Source: Halomonas organivorans (GTDB lineage: Bacteria; Pseudomonadota; Gammaproteobacteria; Pseudomonadales; Halomonadaceae). Taken from it: a stretch of 64,000 bases of DNA. The notes below the pieces were generated by a model that saw only the letters and a program-made list of their open reading frames with translations, ran no database searches and had not been told where the DNA came from. This document shows, in pieces, positions 19,127-28,431 of the stretch. The stretch lies in NCBI RefSeq assembly GCF_014192055.1, contig NZ_JACHXM010000016.1, forward strand, positions 23,492-87,491. Reading direction: 5' to 3'. Numbering within the stretch: the stretch's first letter is position 1; every line of letters begins with the position of its first letter. The translations under genes were made by a program, and so were the position numbers.

Positions 19127-19153
19127 GCCGGCGCCCCCAGGGCGCCGGCTTTC
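19127..19153 (+). terminator. Intrinsic terminator after the DUF411 gene
   Basis: A perfect 9-bp stem GCCGGCGCC / GGCGCCGGC with loop CCCAG is followed by TTTC, 23 bases after the DUF411 stop codon. Confidence 0.75.
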
Positions 19154-19283
19154 ATGCATGACCCCTGCCCGGCCCTCGCCTGCGTAGCGCGCCTCGGCCC
19201 CGACGTCTCGTTCCCGCCATGGGCCCCGTTTACTGATCCCGATCCACAAGACGTGCCGACAGCCAGCCATTTTCCCGCTTGGC

Positions 19284-19314
19284 TTGACCCTTGGGTTACC
19301 CCGGAGTCTTAAGC
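19284..19314 (+). promoter_or_regulatory. MerR-type metal-responsive promoter in front of the copA relic
   Basis: TTGACC (19284-19289) and TTAAGC (19309-19314) are 19 bases apart, the overlong spacer that MerR-family activators correct by twisting DNA. The spacer and flanks form a dyad (GAC..C..GGGT and ACCCCGGAGTC). No MerR-family metal sensor gene lies next to it. Transcription would begin near 19321, so a start codon at 19316 cannot be used. Confidence 0.65.
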
Positions 19315-19336
19315 TATGTGGAACTCCCGGCGATCA

Positions 19337-19596
19337 ATGCCGGCCAGCACCGAATGGACCTGCCCGATGCATCCGGAGATAGTGCGTGACGCCCCCGGCG
19401 AATGCCCCAAGTGCGGCATGGCCCTGGAACCGCGCCATGATGGACGCCGAGGCCCTGCGTGCCGATCGCCGCCGGCGTGCTCTATCCCACCTTCGGGATT
19501 CTGCTGTCGCCAATCATTGCCGCTGCGGCCATGTCATTCAGCTCGGTGTCGGTGGTGGGCAACGCCCTGCGCCTGCGCCGGGCGAGGATCTGGTGA
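19337..19596 (+). pseudogene. copA: Relic of a copper-exporting P-type ATPase (copA), deleted and frameshifted
   Basis: The 5' part encodes the N-terminal heavy-metal domain of CopA-type ATPases, [18 protein letters not shown] and [11 protein letters not shown] (from 19337). From 19459 in another frame there is the C-terminal end of the same family, [32 protein letters not shown] and [11 protein letters not shown], ending with TGA at 19594. The intervening 600 or so residues, including the phosphorylation and ATP-binding domains, are missing. The join is out of frame, so no functional pump can be made. The MerR-type promoter upstream is intact. Confidence 0.85.
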
Positions 19597-19699
19597 TGCA
19601 TGCCAACACGAATGGAGAGTATTTCGCATGTCGAAACATCAAGGACAATGCTAACCAGGAACCCTGGAGCTGCCACTGATGCCAACGCCGACATGACAA

Positions 19700-19726
19700 G
19701 ACCCCGCGGGCCTGGCCCGCGGGGTC
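19700..19726 (-). terminator. Hairpin terminator downstream of hpt
   Basis: GACCCCGCGGGC and GCCCGCGGGGTC form a perfect 12-bp stem with a three-base loop, 35 bases after the hpt stop. It could also stop transcription coming from the copA relic on the other strand. Confidence 0.7.
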
Positions 19727-19760
19727 ATGGTATCGGCTCCCGGCGAATGGCAGCGTCTGG

Positions 19761-20339
19761 TTACAGCCCCTTCGGCGCGAAGATCCCCGGTGCGTTACGC
19801 CAGTAGCCCTGGTAGTCCATGCCGAAGCCGAAGACATAGCGGTCCACCACCTCGAGGCTGCAGTAGTCGGCCTTGAGGTCCGGTACGGCCTTGCGATCGT
19901 GTCGCTTGTCGACAAGCACGGCAGTGGAGATGCTGGCGGCACCGGCTTGACGGCAGTAGTCGAGGATAGCGGCCAGGGTCGCCCCTTCATCGAGGATGTC
20001 GTCGACGATCACCACATGACGATCCGCCATGGGAATCTCGGGCGAGACGCGCCAGAACAGCTCGCCGCCACGGATGCCGCCGCGGTAGCGGGTCGCATGC
20101 AGGTAGTCGACTTCCAGCGGGAACCCGAGCCGGGTCAGCAGATGGCCCGTCGTGATCAAGCCGCCGTTCATCACGCAGTAGAAGACCGGCAGCTTGTCGC
20201 CCAGGTCGCGGGCGATCTCCTCGGCCATGCGGTCCAGGGCACGCTCCACCTCTGCCTGGCTGATCAGGCAATCGGCAGAATCCATGACCTCACGCATGTC
20301 CGCCAGGGACGGGAGGGAATCGGCATCGAGTTTGGGCAT
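19761..20339 (-). CDS. hpt: Hypoxanthine-guanine phosphoribosyltransferase
   Basis: This 192-residue purine salvage enzyme transfers phosphoribose from PRPP to hypoxanthine or guanine. The PRPP-binding motif is VVIVDDILDEGATLAAI. The loop segment YCVMNGGLITTGHLL and the base-contact segment VDRYVFGFGMDYQGYWRN are present. The family here is the longer hpt type without a lysine-rich tail. It lies 36 bases downstream of nagZ on the same strand, probably one transcript. Confidence 0.9.
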   Translation of the reverse strand: MPKLDADSLPSLADMREVMDSADCLISQAEVERALDRMAEEIARDLGDKLPVFYCVMNGGLITTGHLLTRLGFPLEVDYLHATRYRGGIRGGELFWRVSPEIPMADRHVVIVDDILDEGATLAAILDYCRQAGAASISTAVLVDKRHDRKAVPDLKADYCSLEVVDRYVFGFGMDYQGYWRNAPGIFAPKGL

Positions 20340-20374
20340 CGGAAGCTCGTCGTGGTTCGAAGTTCAGAGAAACG

Positions 20375-21388
20375 TCAGTCGGCGGCCATCGCCTCGAGGC
20401 GTGCATGCACACGGCGCCACCGGGACAGCGCCCCGAGGGCATCGAGCTCGGGACGGGCGCGCCCGTAGCGCAGCTTGGCAGCACGCTTGCTGGCACGCCC
20501 CTCGCAGGCGGCCACGACCTCGAGTGCCGCGGCACGATCGTTGCACACCAGCAACATGTCGCATCCGGCTTCTAGGGCCTGACGAGCTCGCTCGGCGGGC
20601 GCGCCGGCGGTACGGGCCCCCGCCATGCTGAGATCGTCGGAGAAGATGGCGCCCTTGAAACCCAGCGACTCGCGAAGCATGCCCAGCCAGGCCGGGGAGA
20701 ACCCCGCCGGCCGATGATCGAACGCCGGATACACCACATGCGCCGGCATCACGCCCCCCAGGCGAGACGACAGCGCATCGAAGGGTATCAGGTCGCGCTT
20801 GCGCAGCGCCTCGAGCGGACGCTCGTCCACCGGCAGCTCGTGGTGGGAATCCGCGGCCACGCCTCCATGGCCGGGAAAGTGCTTTCCCACCGCCGCCATG
20901 CCGGCCTCGTTGAGTCCCTCGATGAAGGCACCGGCCAGAGTGGTCACGATCTCGGGATCGCCACCGAAACTGCGATCACCGATCACCGTGGAGTGTCCGG
21001 CATCGACGTCGAGCACCGGGGCAAAGCTGAGATCCAACCCGCAGGCTGCCATCTCCATGCCGAGCAGCCAGCCGGTATCCTGACACAGGCGTCGGGCGAC
21101 TTCGGGCGCGGCCAGATACTCGCGGCCCAACCGCGACATGGCGGGCAGCCGGGTAACTCCCTCGCGCAGGCGCTGAACGCGCCCACCCTCCTGGTCGATA
21201 GCCAGCAGCAGGTCCGAACGCACCTCGCGAATCGACCGGCACAGCTCGCGCACCTGGGCGGCATTCTCGACATTGCGGGCGAACAGGATCACGCCGCCAA
21301 CTGCCGGCTGTACCAGCAGCTCACGCTCCTCGTCACGCAACCGAGGCCCTTCCAGGTCCAGCATCACCGGTCCAAGCGTCTGGGTCAT
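20375..21388 (-). CDS. nagZ: Beta-N-acetylhexosaminidase of peptidoglycan recycling
   Basis: This 337-residue cytoplasmic glycoside hydrolase family 3 enzyme removes GlcNAc from 1,6-anhydro-muropeptides. Signature segments are LLLAIDQEGGRVQRL, FAPVLDVDAG, KHFPGHGGVAADSHHELP (catalytic His/Asp region) and IFSDDLSMAGA. It affects the muropeptide signal for ampC induction in related bacteria. The upstream gap is shared with pilD in divergent orientation. Confidence 0.95.
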   Translation of the reverse strand: MTQTLGPVMLDLEGPRLRDEERELLVQPAVGGVILFARNVENAAQVRELCRSIREVRSDLLLAIDQEGGRVQRLREGVTRLPAMSRLGREYLAAPEVARRLCQDTGWLLGMEMAACGLDLSFAPVLDVDAGHSTVIGDRSFGGDPEIVTTLAGAFIEGLNEAGMAAVGKHFPGHGGVAADSHHELPVDERPLEALRKRDLIPFDALSSRLGGVMPAHVVYPAFDHRPAGFSPAWLGMLRESLGFKGAIFSDDLSMAGARTAGAPAERARQALEAGCDMLLVCNDRAAALEVVAACEGRASKRAAKLRYGRARPELDALGALSRWRRVHARLEAMAAD

Positions 21389-21721
21389 GATCGCCTTCCT
21401 GACGGATGAAGGGGGGCGATTCTAGACCAAAGACACCTGTTGCGACAGCCCACGCCCCCGTCGAACTTCCAGGACCATGGTAGCGCGCTTTCGCACCATG
21501 AGCGACGAACGGCGTTGGCATCCTGCCTGACAGGCGTCGGAAAGAGGTGACTCATCGTGGCAGATGCCTGGATCTCAAGTGGGCGAACCAGAGCGCCCTT
21601 CACTTCCCGGCCTGTCGTCGCGCGACGCAATGCGCCAGCGTCTCACACCCGTCACCCCGGACAAGCCGGCGTCTGGACCGTAGAATGGACACCGACACTC
21701 TTCGTGAATCAGGAGCGCCTC
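21389..21721. other. 333-base divergent gap between nagZ and pilD
   Basis: No gene is supported here. An in-frame ATG extension of pilD covers part of it but lacks family similarity. It should contain both divergent promoters; I see no clear consensus hexamers, terminator or long repeat. Confidence 0.5.
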
Positions 21722-22573
21722 TTGCCCGTCGACTTGCCCTCTCAGCTGCTTTGGCCGCTGGCGGCCTTCATCGGCCTGTGTCTCGGCAGCTTTCTCAACG
21801 TGGTGATCACGCGCCTGCCGGTCATGCTGATGCGCGAGTGGCGCGCCGAGGCGCGGGAGGCCCTGGAACTGGAGACCGAGACGACGCCGGCTTTCAACAT
21901 GGTCACGCCTCGCTCACTGTGTCCGCGCTGCGAGACGCCGATCGCCTGGCACGACAACCTGCCAGTGCTCGGCTGGCTGAAACGACGCGGGCGCTGCGCC
22001 CACTGCCACACCCGCATCAGCCCGCAATACCCGCTGGTGGAACTGGCAGGCGCCCTGCTGACCCTGGCGGTGACGGCCCTGTTCGGTCCTACCCTAGAGG
22101 GTGTCTTCATCCTCGCCGCGTGCCTGAGCCTCTTGGCCATGGCGGTCATCGACCTGCGCACTCAGCTACTCCCGGACATGCTGACGCTCCCCCTGCTGTG
22201 GGCCGGGCTGCTCTATCAGCTACTGTGTCAGCCGCTGCAGTTGCCCAATGCAGTCATCGGCGCCATGGCGGGCTACCTCTCGCTGTGGGGCTTCTATTGG
22301 CTGTTCAAGGCGGTGACCGGCAAGGAGGGCATGGGCTACGGCGACTTCAAGCTGTTTGCGGCGCTGGGCGCCTGGCTGGGCTGGATCTATCTGCCACTGG
22401 TGCTGATCCTGGCCGCTGGTGCCGGCGCGATCGTCGGGGTGGTAGTCCAACTGGCGGTGCCCCGGCTACGCGGTGCTCCCATGCCCTTTGGTCCCTGGCT
22501 CGCCGCAGCCGGCTGGATGGCACTGCTGCTGGGCAAGCCGCTGATGGCGACCTATCTGACCCTGGTGATGTGA
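21722..22573 (+). CDS. pilD: Type IV prepilin peptidase / N-methyltransferase, TTG start
   Basis: This 283-residue inner-membrane aspartyl protease cleaves and N-methylates type IV prepilins and type II pseudopilins. The zinc-type cysteines CPRCETP (Cys67, Cys70) and CAHC (Cys92, Cys95) mark the methylase part. Catalytic aspartates are Asp144 (AVIDLRTQLLPD) and Asp208 (GYGDFKLFAALGAWLG). The TTG at 21722 is chosen because AGGAG precedes it and the length is then typical; the ATG at 21557 would add 55 unrelated residues. No pilin genes lie beside it. coaE follows after one base. Confidence 0.92.
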   Translation: MPVDLPSQLLWPLAAFIGLCLGSFLNVVITRLPVMLMREWRAEAREALELETETTPAFNMVTPRSLCPRCETPIAWHDNLPVLGWLKRRGRCAHCHTRISPQYPLVELAGALLTLAVTALFGPTLEGVFILAACLSLLAMAVIDLRTQLLPDMLTLPLLWAGLLYQLLCQPLQLPNAVIGAMAGYLSLWGFYWLFKAVTGKEGMGYGDFKLFAALGAWLGWIYLPLVLILAAGAGAIVGVVVQLAVPRLRGAPMPFGPWLAAAGWMALLLGKPLMATYLTLVM

Positions 22574-22574
22574 T

Positions 22575-23198
22575 ATGTCCAATACGACCTTGATCGTCGG
22601 CGTCACCGGCGGCATCGCCTCCGGCAAGTCTACCGTCGCCCGCGCCTTCGCTGCGCTGGGCACTCCCTGGGTGGATGCCGACGACGTGGCCCGCGAGGTA
22701 GTCGAGCCCGGCGAGCCGGCGCTGATCGCCATCGCCGAACGCTATGGCAAGCGCGTACTGCAGCCCGACGGCAGCCTGGATCGTCGTGCGCTGCGCGAGA
22801 TCGTGTTCGCCGACCCCAGCGAGCGGCGCTGGCTGGAATCCGTGACCCACCCGCGTATACGCCAGCGGCTGCTGGAGCGGCTGGCCGACTTTCGCACCAG
22901 CGACGCCCCCTATGCGTTGCTGGTCTCGCCCCTGCTGTTCGAGTCAGGGCAGCACGAACTCGTCGACCGCGTGCTGGTCATCGACGTGCCGGAGTCGCTG
23001 CAGATCCGCCGGACCGCCAGCCGCGATGACGTGGACGAAACACAAGCGCGCGCCATCGTCACCGCCCAGATGCCGCGCGACCGACGCCTGGCCCGCGCCG
23101 ACGACATCCTCGACAATGACACCGGCCGATCCGGCCTGGCAGCGCGGGTTGCCGAACTGGACCGTCATTACCGGGCGTTGGCGACCGGCGGGCCATGA
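22575..23198 (+). CDS. coaE: Dephospho-CoA kinase
   Basis: This 207-residue kinase performs the last step of CoA synthesis. The P-loop is GVTGGIASGKST, the dephospho-CoA region is WVDADDVAREVV and HPRIRQRLLERL, and the lid has SRDDVDETQARAIVTAQM. It sits between pilD and yacG, the usual pilD-coaE-yacG order of Pseudomonas-like gammaproteobacteria. Confidence 0.95.
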   Translation: MSNTTLIVGVTGGIASGKSTVARAFAALGTPWVDADDVAREVVEPGEPALIAIAERYGKRVLQPDGSLDRRALREIVFADPSERRWLESVTHPRIRQRLLERLADFRTSDAPYALLVSPLLFESGQHELVDRVLVIDVPESLQIRRTASRDDVDETQARAIVTAQMPRDRRLARADDILDNDTGRSGLAARVAELDRHYRALATGGP

Positions 23199-23324
23199 TG
23201 TCCGACAGCGCGGGCGATCGCCGCCACGCGCAGCCCTCGGGGAAGTGACGCGGATTTGCCCCCGGGACGCGGATTCGCCATCCTTGTCATCATCGAGAAC
23301 GCCCCAGCCACCGAGAGACATTGC

Positions 23325-23555
23325 ATGACCCCAGCCGATTCCGACCGCCCCCTCGAGGTCGCCTGCCCTCAGTGCCGCAAGAAGGTCCGCTGGAGCGAGG
23401 ACAATCCCTACCGCCCCTTCTGCAGCAAGCGATGCCGACTACTCGACCTGGGCGCCTGGGCCGACGAGTCGCATCGAATCGCCGGTGAGCCGTCCATGGA
23501 CGAGGCCGATATCGACGCCTGGCTGGCCCAGGCAGACCGGGATGGCGGCAGTTGA
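23325..23555 (+). CDS. yacG: DNA gyrase inhibitor YacG
   Basis: This 76-residue zinc protein binds GyrB and inhibits gyrase. The four zinc cysteines are in [10 protein letters not shown] and [16 protein letters not shown]. The start MTPADSD at 23325 gives family size; an upstream in-frame ATG at 23256 adds unrelated residues. It ends close to the start of the Tus-like gene. Confidence 0.93.
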   Translation: MTPADSDRPLEVACPQCRKKVRWSEDNPYRPFCSKRCRLLDLGAWADESHRIAGEPSMDEADIDAWLAQADRDGGS

Positions 23556-23559
23556 AGCG

Positions 23560-24429
23560 ATGAACGCCGCCCCCGAATACCGGCTGCTGGCCAGGCTGGA
23601 GGCCGCCTATGACACGCTGATCGACGCCAGCGAGGCACTGGCCACCACCTGGCGCAGCGAAGGCGGCGAGGCCTGGGCCTTCGGGGAAGCATGCGCCGAT
23701 GCCACCTGGCTGCATCGGGCGCTGCTGGACTTCTGGTATCAGGATGGCCAGGACGGCCGCAGCACGCGCAGTCACGTCGGCCTGATCGCCGCAACGCCAC
23801 CGCTCATGGACGGCGCCCGAGAGGTCAACGCCGCCAAGCGCGCCTTCGCCGATCTGCTCGGCCAGATTCGTGAGGAAGTTCCCAGCCTGCTGCCCGAGGT
23901 CAAGGCGGTGCTACCGTTCCGCCATCCCGAGCTGCACGATCACCTGCGCGGCAGTGGCCTGGCACGGTTGCATCTCAAGCAGTGCTGGCGAGCCATTCCC
24001 TTGGCCCCGGCACCGGTCGCCCGTGTGAGGCTAGCCTGGTACGCCAGCGGCCGCTCCATCAAGCGCTTGAGCGTACGCGAGGCCGAACAGAAGCTGCTGG
24101 CCCTCGACACCGATGCGCCACATGTTCGCATCCAGCTGCGCCAGCTGGCCGGCATTCCCGACGGCGAACCCCTGGCCCAGGTGCAGCAGCAGGCACCGCT
24201 GATGCGAGCCAACCTGTTCTTCCTTGATCCCCTGGAGGACGGGCACATACGCCGCGCCATGAACGTGGCGCTACCGCTCTTCATACCGGCAGACGAGGGC
24301 CGCCTGCCAAGTCACAACTTGCCACCGCAGCACCCACCCGAGAAACGCACGCGCGCTCGCCGCAGCGACGAACGACTGGAGCAAGAGCCTTTTCTGCCCA
24401 GTCTGAGAGTATATCGGTATCGCCACTGA
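23560..24429 (+). CDS. tus: Tus-like replication terminus site-binding protein
   Basis: This 289-residue protein looks like a divergent Tus homologue when compared by eye with the E. coli protein. The N-terminal helix YRLLARLEAAYDTLIDASEA matches the Tus start. The segment RLAWYASGRSIKRLSVREAE resembles the Tus strand-helix [20 protein letters not shown]. The C-terminus PSLRVYRYRH parallels Tus PRLHLYVAD. Tus binds ter sites and blocks replication forks on one side. Start choice is between 23560 and 23542; the latter overlaps yacG. The identification rests on weak similarity. Confidence 0.6.
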   Translation: MNAAPEYRLLARLEAAYDTLIDASEALATTWRSEGGEAWAFGEACADATWLHRALLDFWYQDGQDGRSTRSHVGLIAATPPLMDGAREVNAAKRAFADLLGQIREEVPSLLPEVKAVLPFRHPELHDHLRGSGLARLHLKQCWRAIPLAPAPVARVRLAWYASGRSIKRLSVREAEQKLLALDTDAPHVRIQLRQLAGIPDGEPLAQVQQQAPLMRANLFFLDPLEDGHIRRAMNVALPLFIPADEGRLPSHNLPPQHPPEKRTRARRSDERLEQEPFLPSLRVYRYRH

Positions 24430-24447
24430 AGCTTTCAGTCATCCGCA

Positions 24448-24741
24448 TCAGGCGATGCGACCGAGCGACTGAAGCGTCTTGAGAAGTTCGCTGACGCTTT
24501 CGGCCGGCAAGGCATAATCCGTCATTAAAGTCTTCAAGCGATGCTCGAAGACCTGTTGGCGTGACTGCTCATCGGCCTCCTGCTCTTCGAGAGAGCGTAC
24601 GGGAGGGCCAGTGGGAATATCCAGTTGATGGTCGGGACTCTCGAGTTCGCGCAGCGCTTCGGCGAAGGCATCGTCGAGTTCACGGAACTTGCGTAACTTC
24701 TCACGCTCATCCATGGGCTTTCGGAATTTTTGCTGTTTCAT
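24448..24741 (-). CDS. Small charged protein of unknown function
   Basis: This 97-residue protein is helical and highly charged, beginning MKQQKFRKPMDEREKLRKF and ending LLKTLQSLGRIA. It has no signal peptide, membrane segment or cysteine motif. It is convergent with the Tus-like gene, with 18 bases between stops. I do not recognise it. Confidence 0.55.
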   Translation of the reverse strand: MKQQKFRKPMDEREKLRKFRELDDAFAEALRELESPDHQLDIPTGPPVRSLEEQEADEQSRQQVFEHRLKTLMTDYALPAESVSELLKTLQSLGRIA

Positions 24742-25087
24742 TCGTGACCAGTCGGTTCAAGGCCTCGGCCGGGAAGGAAAAAGCGCTGGCCGTGGCCTGA
24801 TAAGGAAACCCAACGCAGTATACCTCCATTCTCTTCGCCTGACACCTGTCAGCGGGTGACCCGGCCCCATTATGTGCCGAATCGATCAATGACAAAAGGC
24901 AAACTTGCCTTCGACCCCCTTTAACCGGCATAAAGCAAGAATACGATAAGCGTCCATAACAACAAGAATCGGGCCAGACATGGAACACCCGACGATCCCG
25001 GCATGAGATCTGGCGGCGCGTCGACCGGATATGCCTCGACAGGCATCAGCAAGGCACGGGTTTATAATGCAGTTCGAGGGGAAGGCC
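24742..25087. other. 346-base gap before the AraC regulator
   Basis: No gene is supported. The stretch is less GC-rich than its surroundings around 24880-24970. It contains the dyad TGACACCTGTCA at 24840-24851, a possible operator. The promoters of the 97-residue gene and of the AraC-family gene must both be here. Confidence 0.5.
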
Positions 25088-25879
25088 ATGTGCCAGGACA
25101 TGATGCGAGCGGAAATCTGGCTACAGGAAACCCTGGACAGCCAGCAAGGCATCGAAGAACTCGCTACGAGGATGGGATACTCATCGTCGCAGATCAGGCG
25201 TCGCTTCAGGAAACGCTTCGGCGTCTCGCCCGGTACTTACCGGGACCAATTGCGTCTGGAAAAAGCGGCTCGCTTGCTGATCCATACACCACAGAACATC
25301 AGTCATATTGCCGCGGTCTGCGGTTATCGCAATCACTCGGCCTTCTCGCGCGCCTTCCAGCGCTACTACGGCGACACGCCACGCCACTACCGGCAGCGCC
25401 TGCGCTTGACGCTGCAGAGGCAGTGCAGCGACAGCACCACCTTCAGCTACCGGATTCGCGAGCTGCCAAGGCGACAGGCGGTCCTGACGCGACTCTATCA
25501 TCCGCAACCCCTGGAGAACCTGCATGGCTGGCAGCGCCACACCTGGGGAGCCGAGGATCTGCCTTCGGCGCTCAATCAAGCCTCGCCGCTGGCCGTCTTT
25601 CACGATCAGCCGATAGCGGGCGCCCTGCCACGTCTCGATCTCGGCGTAGCAGTCGACGACACCACGTCCCACCTGGCGCTACCGCCAACCTTCCGTCTGC
25701 AGAACCTGCCGGCACGACGCCTCGCCTGCATCACTCTGGACAGCACCCAACAGGTCGATTCGGCCGTACTGGATCTGGCATGCCGAAGCCTCGCCGGCAG
25801 CGGCGCACCGCTGAACGGGGAGGCGCCACAGCTGCTCCAGGAACACGGCGTGCTTGAGCTGCGCATTCCGCTGCTCTGA
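25088..25879 (+). CDS. AraC-family regulator with N-terminal DNA-binding domain
   Basis: This 263-residue regulator carries its two helix-turn-helix motifs at the N-terminus (about residues 5-105; IEELATRMGYSSSQIRRRF and ISHIAAVCGYRNHSAFSRAF). The rest is probably a GyrI-like ligand-binding domain, a Rob-like layout. The start at 25088 is chosen because GAGGGGAAGG precedes it; ATGs at 25067 and farther upstream lack such a site. Ligand and targets are unknown. A terminator shared with mvaT follows. Confidence 0.8.
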   Translation: MCQDMMRAEIWLQETLDSQQGIEELATRMGYSSSQIRRRFRKRFGVSPGTYRDQLRLEKAARLLIHTPQNISHIAAVCGYRNHSAFSRAFQRYYGDTPRHYRQRLRLTLQRQCSDSTTFSYRIRELPRRQAVLTRLYHPQPLENLHGWQRHTWGAEDLPSALNQASPLAVFHDQPIAGALPRLDLGVAVDDTTSHLALPPTFRLQNLPARRLACITLDSTQQVDSAVLDLACRSLAGSGAPLNGEAPQLLQEHGVLELRIPLL

Positions 25880-25882
25880 CAC

Positions 25883-25912
25883 CATGATGCCGCCTCACAG
25901 GGCGGCATCATG
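25883..25912 (+). terminator. Bidirectional terminator between AraC-family gene and mvaT
   Basis: CATGATGCCGCC and GGCGGCATCATG form a perfect 12-bp stem with a six-base loop in the 57-base gap between convergent genes. Confidence 0.8.
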
Positions 25913-25936
25913 ACGTAAACGGAAACGCCGAAGGTC

Positions 25937-26317
25937 TCAGTCCTCGGTGCGCACCAGCCAGGACTCGACGGTCTCGGCACCGAACTCGTCCTTCCAGGCT
26001 TTCAGGGTCTTCTGATTGCCACCCCGGGTCTCGACCACCTCGCCGGTGTTCGGGTTCTTGTAGATCTTGAGCTTGCGCTTGCGGCGCCCACCGGCGCTGG
26101 GAGCCGAGGCCTTGGGCGCCGCCGCGCCGGGCTTCGGGTTGAGCAGCTCTATGACATCATTCGCGCTCTTGTCGAACTCCTTCATGAGTGCCTCGAGCTT
26201 GGTCTTGAACTCAAGTTCGGCCTTGAGCCGCTCATCGTTCTCCAGACGCTCGAGCTCATTCTGGAGCTGCTTGAGCTGCTGCTCTTTCTGCATGTAATTG
26301 CTGAGTAGTGATGACAT
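25937..26317 (-). CDS. mvaT: MvaT/TurB-family xenogeneic silencer
   Basis: This 126-residue protein has an N-terminal coiled coil (about residues 1-62, QLKQLQNELERLENDERLK), a Pro/Ala linker and the MvaT DNA-binding domain KIYKNPNTGEVVETRGGNQK followed by LKAWKDEFGAETVESWLV. MvaT proteins are the Pseudomonas-type functional equivalent of H-NS, binding AT-rich DNA and silencing acquired genes. An AAGGA site precedes the ATG. The upstream 250 bases are AT-rich, consistent with autoregulation. Confidence 0.93.
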   Translation of the reverse strand: MSSLLSNYMQKEQQLKQLQNELERLENDERLKAELEFKTKLEALMKEFDKSANDVIELLNPKPGAAAPKASAPSAGGRRKRKLKIYKNPNTGEVVETRGGNQKTLKAWKDEFGAETVESWLVRTED

Positions 26318-26508
26318 CTAACAAATCCTTATTGAACCGTTCGGGAGTGCACCGACATTATTACGCCTATTAGCATATCTCGCAACTCTAAACGAATAAG
26401 CCAGCCATCGAGATGCAGTAAAATATAACTTATCTCGATCTCCTAACTATTGTGCGACATCAACTCGAGCAAGTAATTCGCCATACACTTGTGAGCCAAC
26501 ACAAATAG

Positions 26509-26536
26509 AAAAGGCGCCGCCCATGCGGGCGACGCC
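26509..26536 (-). terminator. Intrinsic terminator of the rpsA operon
   Basis: On the minus strand a 10-bp stem GGCGTCGCCC / GGGCGGCGCC (one T-G wobble) with a GCAT loop is followed by TTTTC. It lies 40 bases after the rpsA stop. Confidence 0.85.
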
Positions 26537-26575
26537 TCCGGTCTTGCGTGAGAGCCGGGCCGAAAGCCCGAGAAC

Positions 26576-28255
26576 TCAGTCCTGACCCATCTGCTGCTTG
26601 ATCAGGTCGCCGATGGTGGTCGGGCCGCCACCGGTATCGACGTCCTGCTCGCGCAGCTTGCTCATGTTGCGGCGAGTATCATCCTGATCCTTGGCCTTGA
26701 CGGACAGGTTGATCTGGCGGTTCTTGCGATCGACGCCGATGATGCGGGCCTCGACGCTGTCGCCTTCGTTCAGCGCGTTACGAGCGTCTTCGACGCGGTC
26801 GGCACTGATCTCGGAGGCCTTGAGCACGGCCACGACATCGGTCGCCAGCTCGACGTGGGCTTCCTTGGCATCGACCTCGACCACGCGGCCGGTGACGATG
26901 GAGCCCTTGTCGTTGACGGCCAGGAACTCGGCGACCGGGTCGGTGTCGAGCTGCTTGATGCCCAGCGAGATACGCTCACGCTCCGGATCGATGGACAGGA
27001 TGACGGCTTCGGCTTCGTCGCCCTTCTTGAAGGAGCGCACGGCCTCTTCGCCGGTCTCGGTCCAGGAGATGTCGGACAGGTGCACCAGGCCGTCGATACC
27101 GCCTTCCAGACCGATGAAGATACCGAAGTCGGTGATCGACTTGATGGTACCGGCCACGCGGTCGCCCTTGTTGTACTGGGCGTTGAAGGTTTCCCACGGG
27201 TTGGCGGTGCACTGCTTGATGCCCAGGGAGATACGACGACGCTCTTCGTCGATATCCAGCACCATGACGTCCACCTCGTCGCCGACCTGGACGACCTTGG
27301 ACGGATGGATGTTCTTGTTGGTCCAGTCCATCTCGGACACGTGGACCAGGCCCTCGACACCCTCTTCCAGCTCGGCGAAGCAGCCGTAGTCGGTGAGGTT
27401 GGTGACGCGGGCGTGCACCTTGGTGCCTTCCGGGTAACGATCCTTGATGTTGACCCAGGGATCCTCGCCCAGCTGCTTCAGGCCCAGGGAGACACGGTTG
27501 CGCTCGCGGTCGAACTTGAGCACCTTGACGGTGACCTCGTCGCCCACGGACACGATCTCGCTCGGATGCTTGATGCGCTTCCAGGCCATGTCGGTGATGT
27601 GCAGCAGGCCATCGACGCCGCCCAGGTCGACGAAGGCGCCGTAGTCGGTGAGGTTCTTGACGATACCGACGATCTGCTGGCCTTCCTGCAGGGTGGCGAG
27701 CAGGGCTTCACGCTCGGCGCTGTTCTCGGCTTCGAGCACGGCACGACGAGAGACGACCACGTTGTTGCGCTTCGGGTCGAGCTTGATGACCTTGAAGTCA
27801 AGTTCCTTGTTCTCGAGGTGCGTGGTGTCGCGCACCGGACGCACGTCGACCAGGGAACCCGGCAGGAAGGCGCGGATGGAATCCACGTCGACGGTGAAGC
27901 CGCCCTTGACCTTGCCGTTGATCACGCCCTTGACGATCTCTTCCTTCTCGAAGGCGGCTTCCAGGACCTTCCAGGCCTCGGCGCGCTTGGCCTTCTCGCG
28001 AGACAGACGGGTCTCGCCGAAGCCGTCTTCCACGGCTTCCAGGGCGACGTGAACTTCGTCGCCAACGGCAATGGTCAGCTCGCCGTTCTCGTCGCGGAAC
28101 TGCGCCGCGGGGATCTGACCTTCGGACTTCAGGCCGGCATTGACGGTGACCCAGTCACCCTCGATGTCGACGACGGCAGCCGCGACGATGGCGCCCGGCT
28201 CCATGTTGATGTCCTGGAGAGACTGTTCAAACAGTTCAGCAAAGCTTTCGCTCAT
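26576..28255 (-). CDS. rpsA: 30S ribosomal protein S1
   Basis: This 559-residue protein has the six S1 OB-fold repeats of gammaproteobacterial S1, which deliver mRNA to the 30S subunit. Repeated segments such as [20 protein letters not shown] and [20 protein letters not shown] are plain. It follows cmk after 176 bases, a typical leader length where S1 autoregulates in E. coli. Unlike E. coli, no ihfB follows; a strong terminator does. Confidence 0.97.
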   Translation of the reverse strand: MSESFAELFEQSLQDINMEPGAIVAAAVVDIEGDWVTVNAGLKSEGQIPAAQFRDENGELTIAVGDEVHVALEAVEDGFGETRLSREKAKRAEAWKVLEAAFEKEEIVKGVINGKVKGGFTVDVDSIRAFLPGSLVDVRPVRDTTHLENKELDFKVIKLDPKRNNVVVSRRAVLEAENSAEREALLATLQEGQQIVGIVKNLTDYGAFVDLGGVDGLLHITDMAWKRIKHPSEIVSVGDEVTVKVLKFDRERNRVSLGLKQLGEDPWVNIKDRYPEGTKVHARVTNLTDYGCFAELEEGVEGLVHVSEMDWTNKNIHPSKVVQVGDEVDVMVLDIDEERRRISLGIKQCTANPWETFNAQYNKGDRVAGTIKSITDFGIFIGLEGGIDGLVHLSDISWTETGEEAVRSFKKGDEAEAVILSIDPERERISLGIKQLDTDPVAEFLAVNDKGSIVTGRVVEVDAKEAHVELATDVVAVLKASEISADRVEDARNALNEGDSVEARIIGVDRKNRQINLSVKAKDQDDTRRNMSKLREQDVDTGGGPTTIGDLIKQQMGQD

Positions 28256-28431
28256 GATGTTCCTACGTGATCAACGTTGTGCGGCAGGGCCGCTCCTCCG
28301 CACCACCAGCGAGTGCGGGCCATTTCAGACTGTCTTCGGGGATGTTGGCGCTGGTTCGACCTGGCCGAGCTCACGGGAAACGGGGTGCTCGACCACGTCA
28401 TCACATCTTGCCGAAGACGCCGCAAGGGAGT

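Noticed and set aside
19316..19336. ATG at 19316 as start of the copA relic
   Set aside because: It lies next to the -10 element and upstream of the expected transcription start.
21557..21721. ATG start of pilD at 21557
   Set aside because: It adds 55 residues with no prepilin peptidase similarity; the TTG at 21722 has AGGAG in place.
26855..28270. 471-codon plus-strand frame across rpsA
   Set aside because: It is the complement of S1 repeats and has no independent support.
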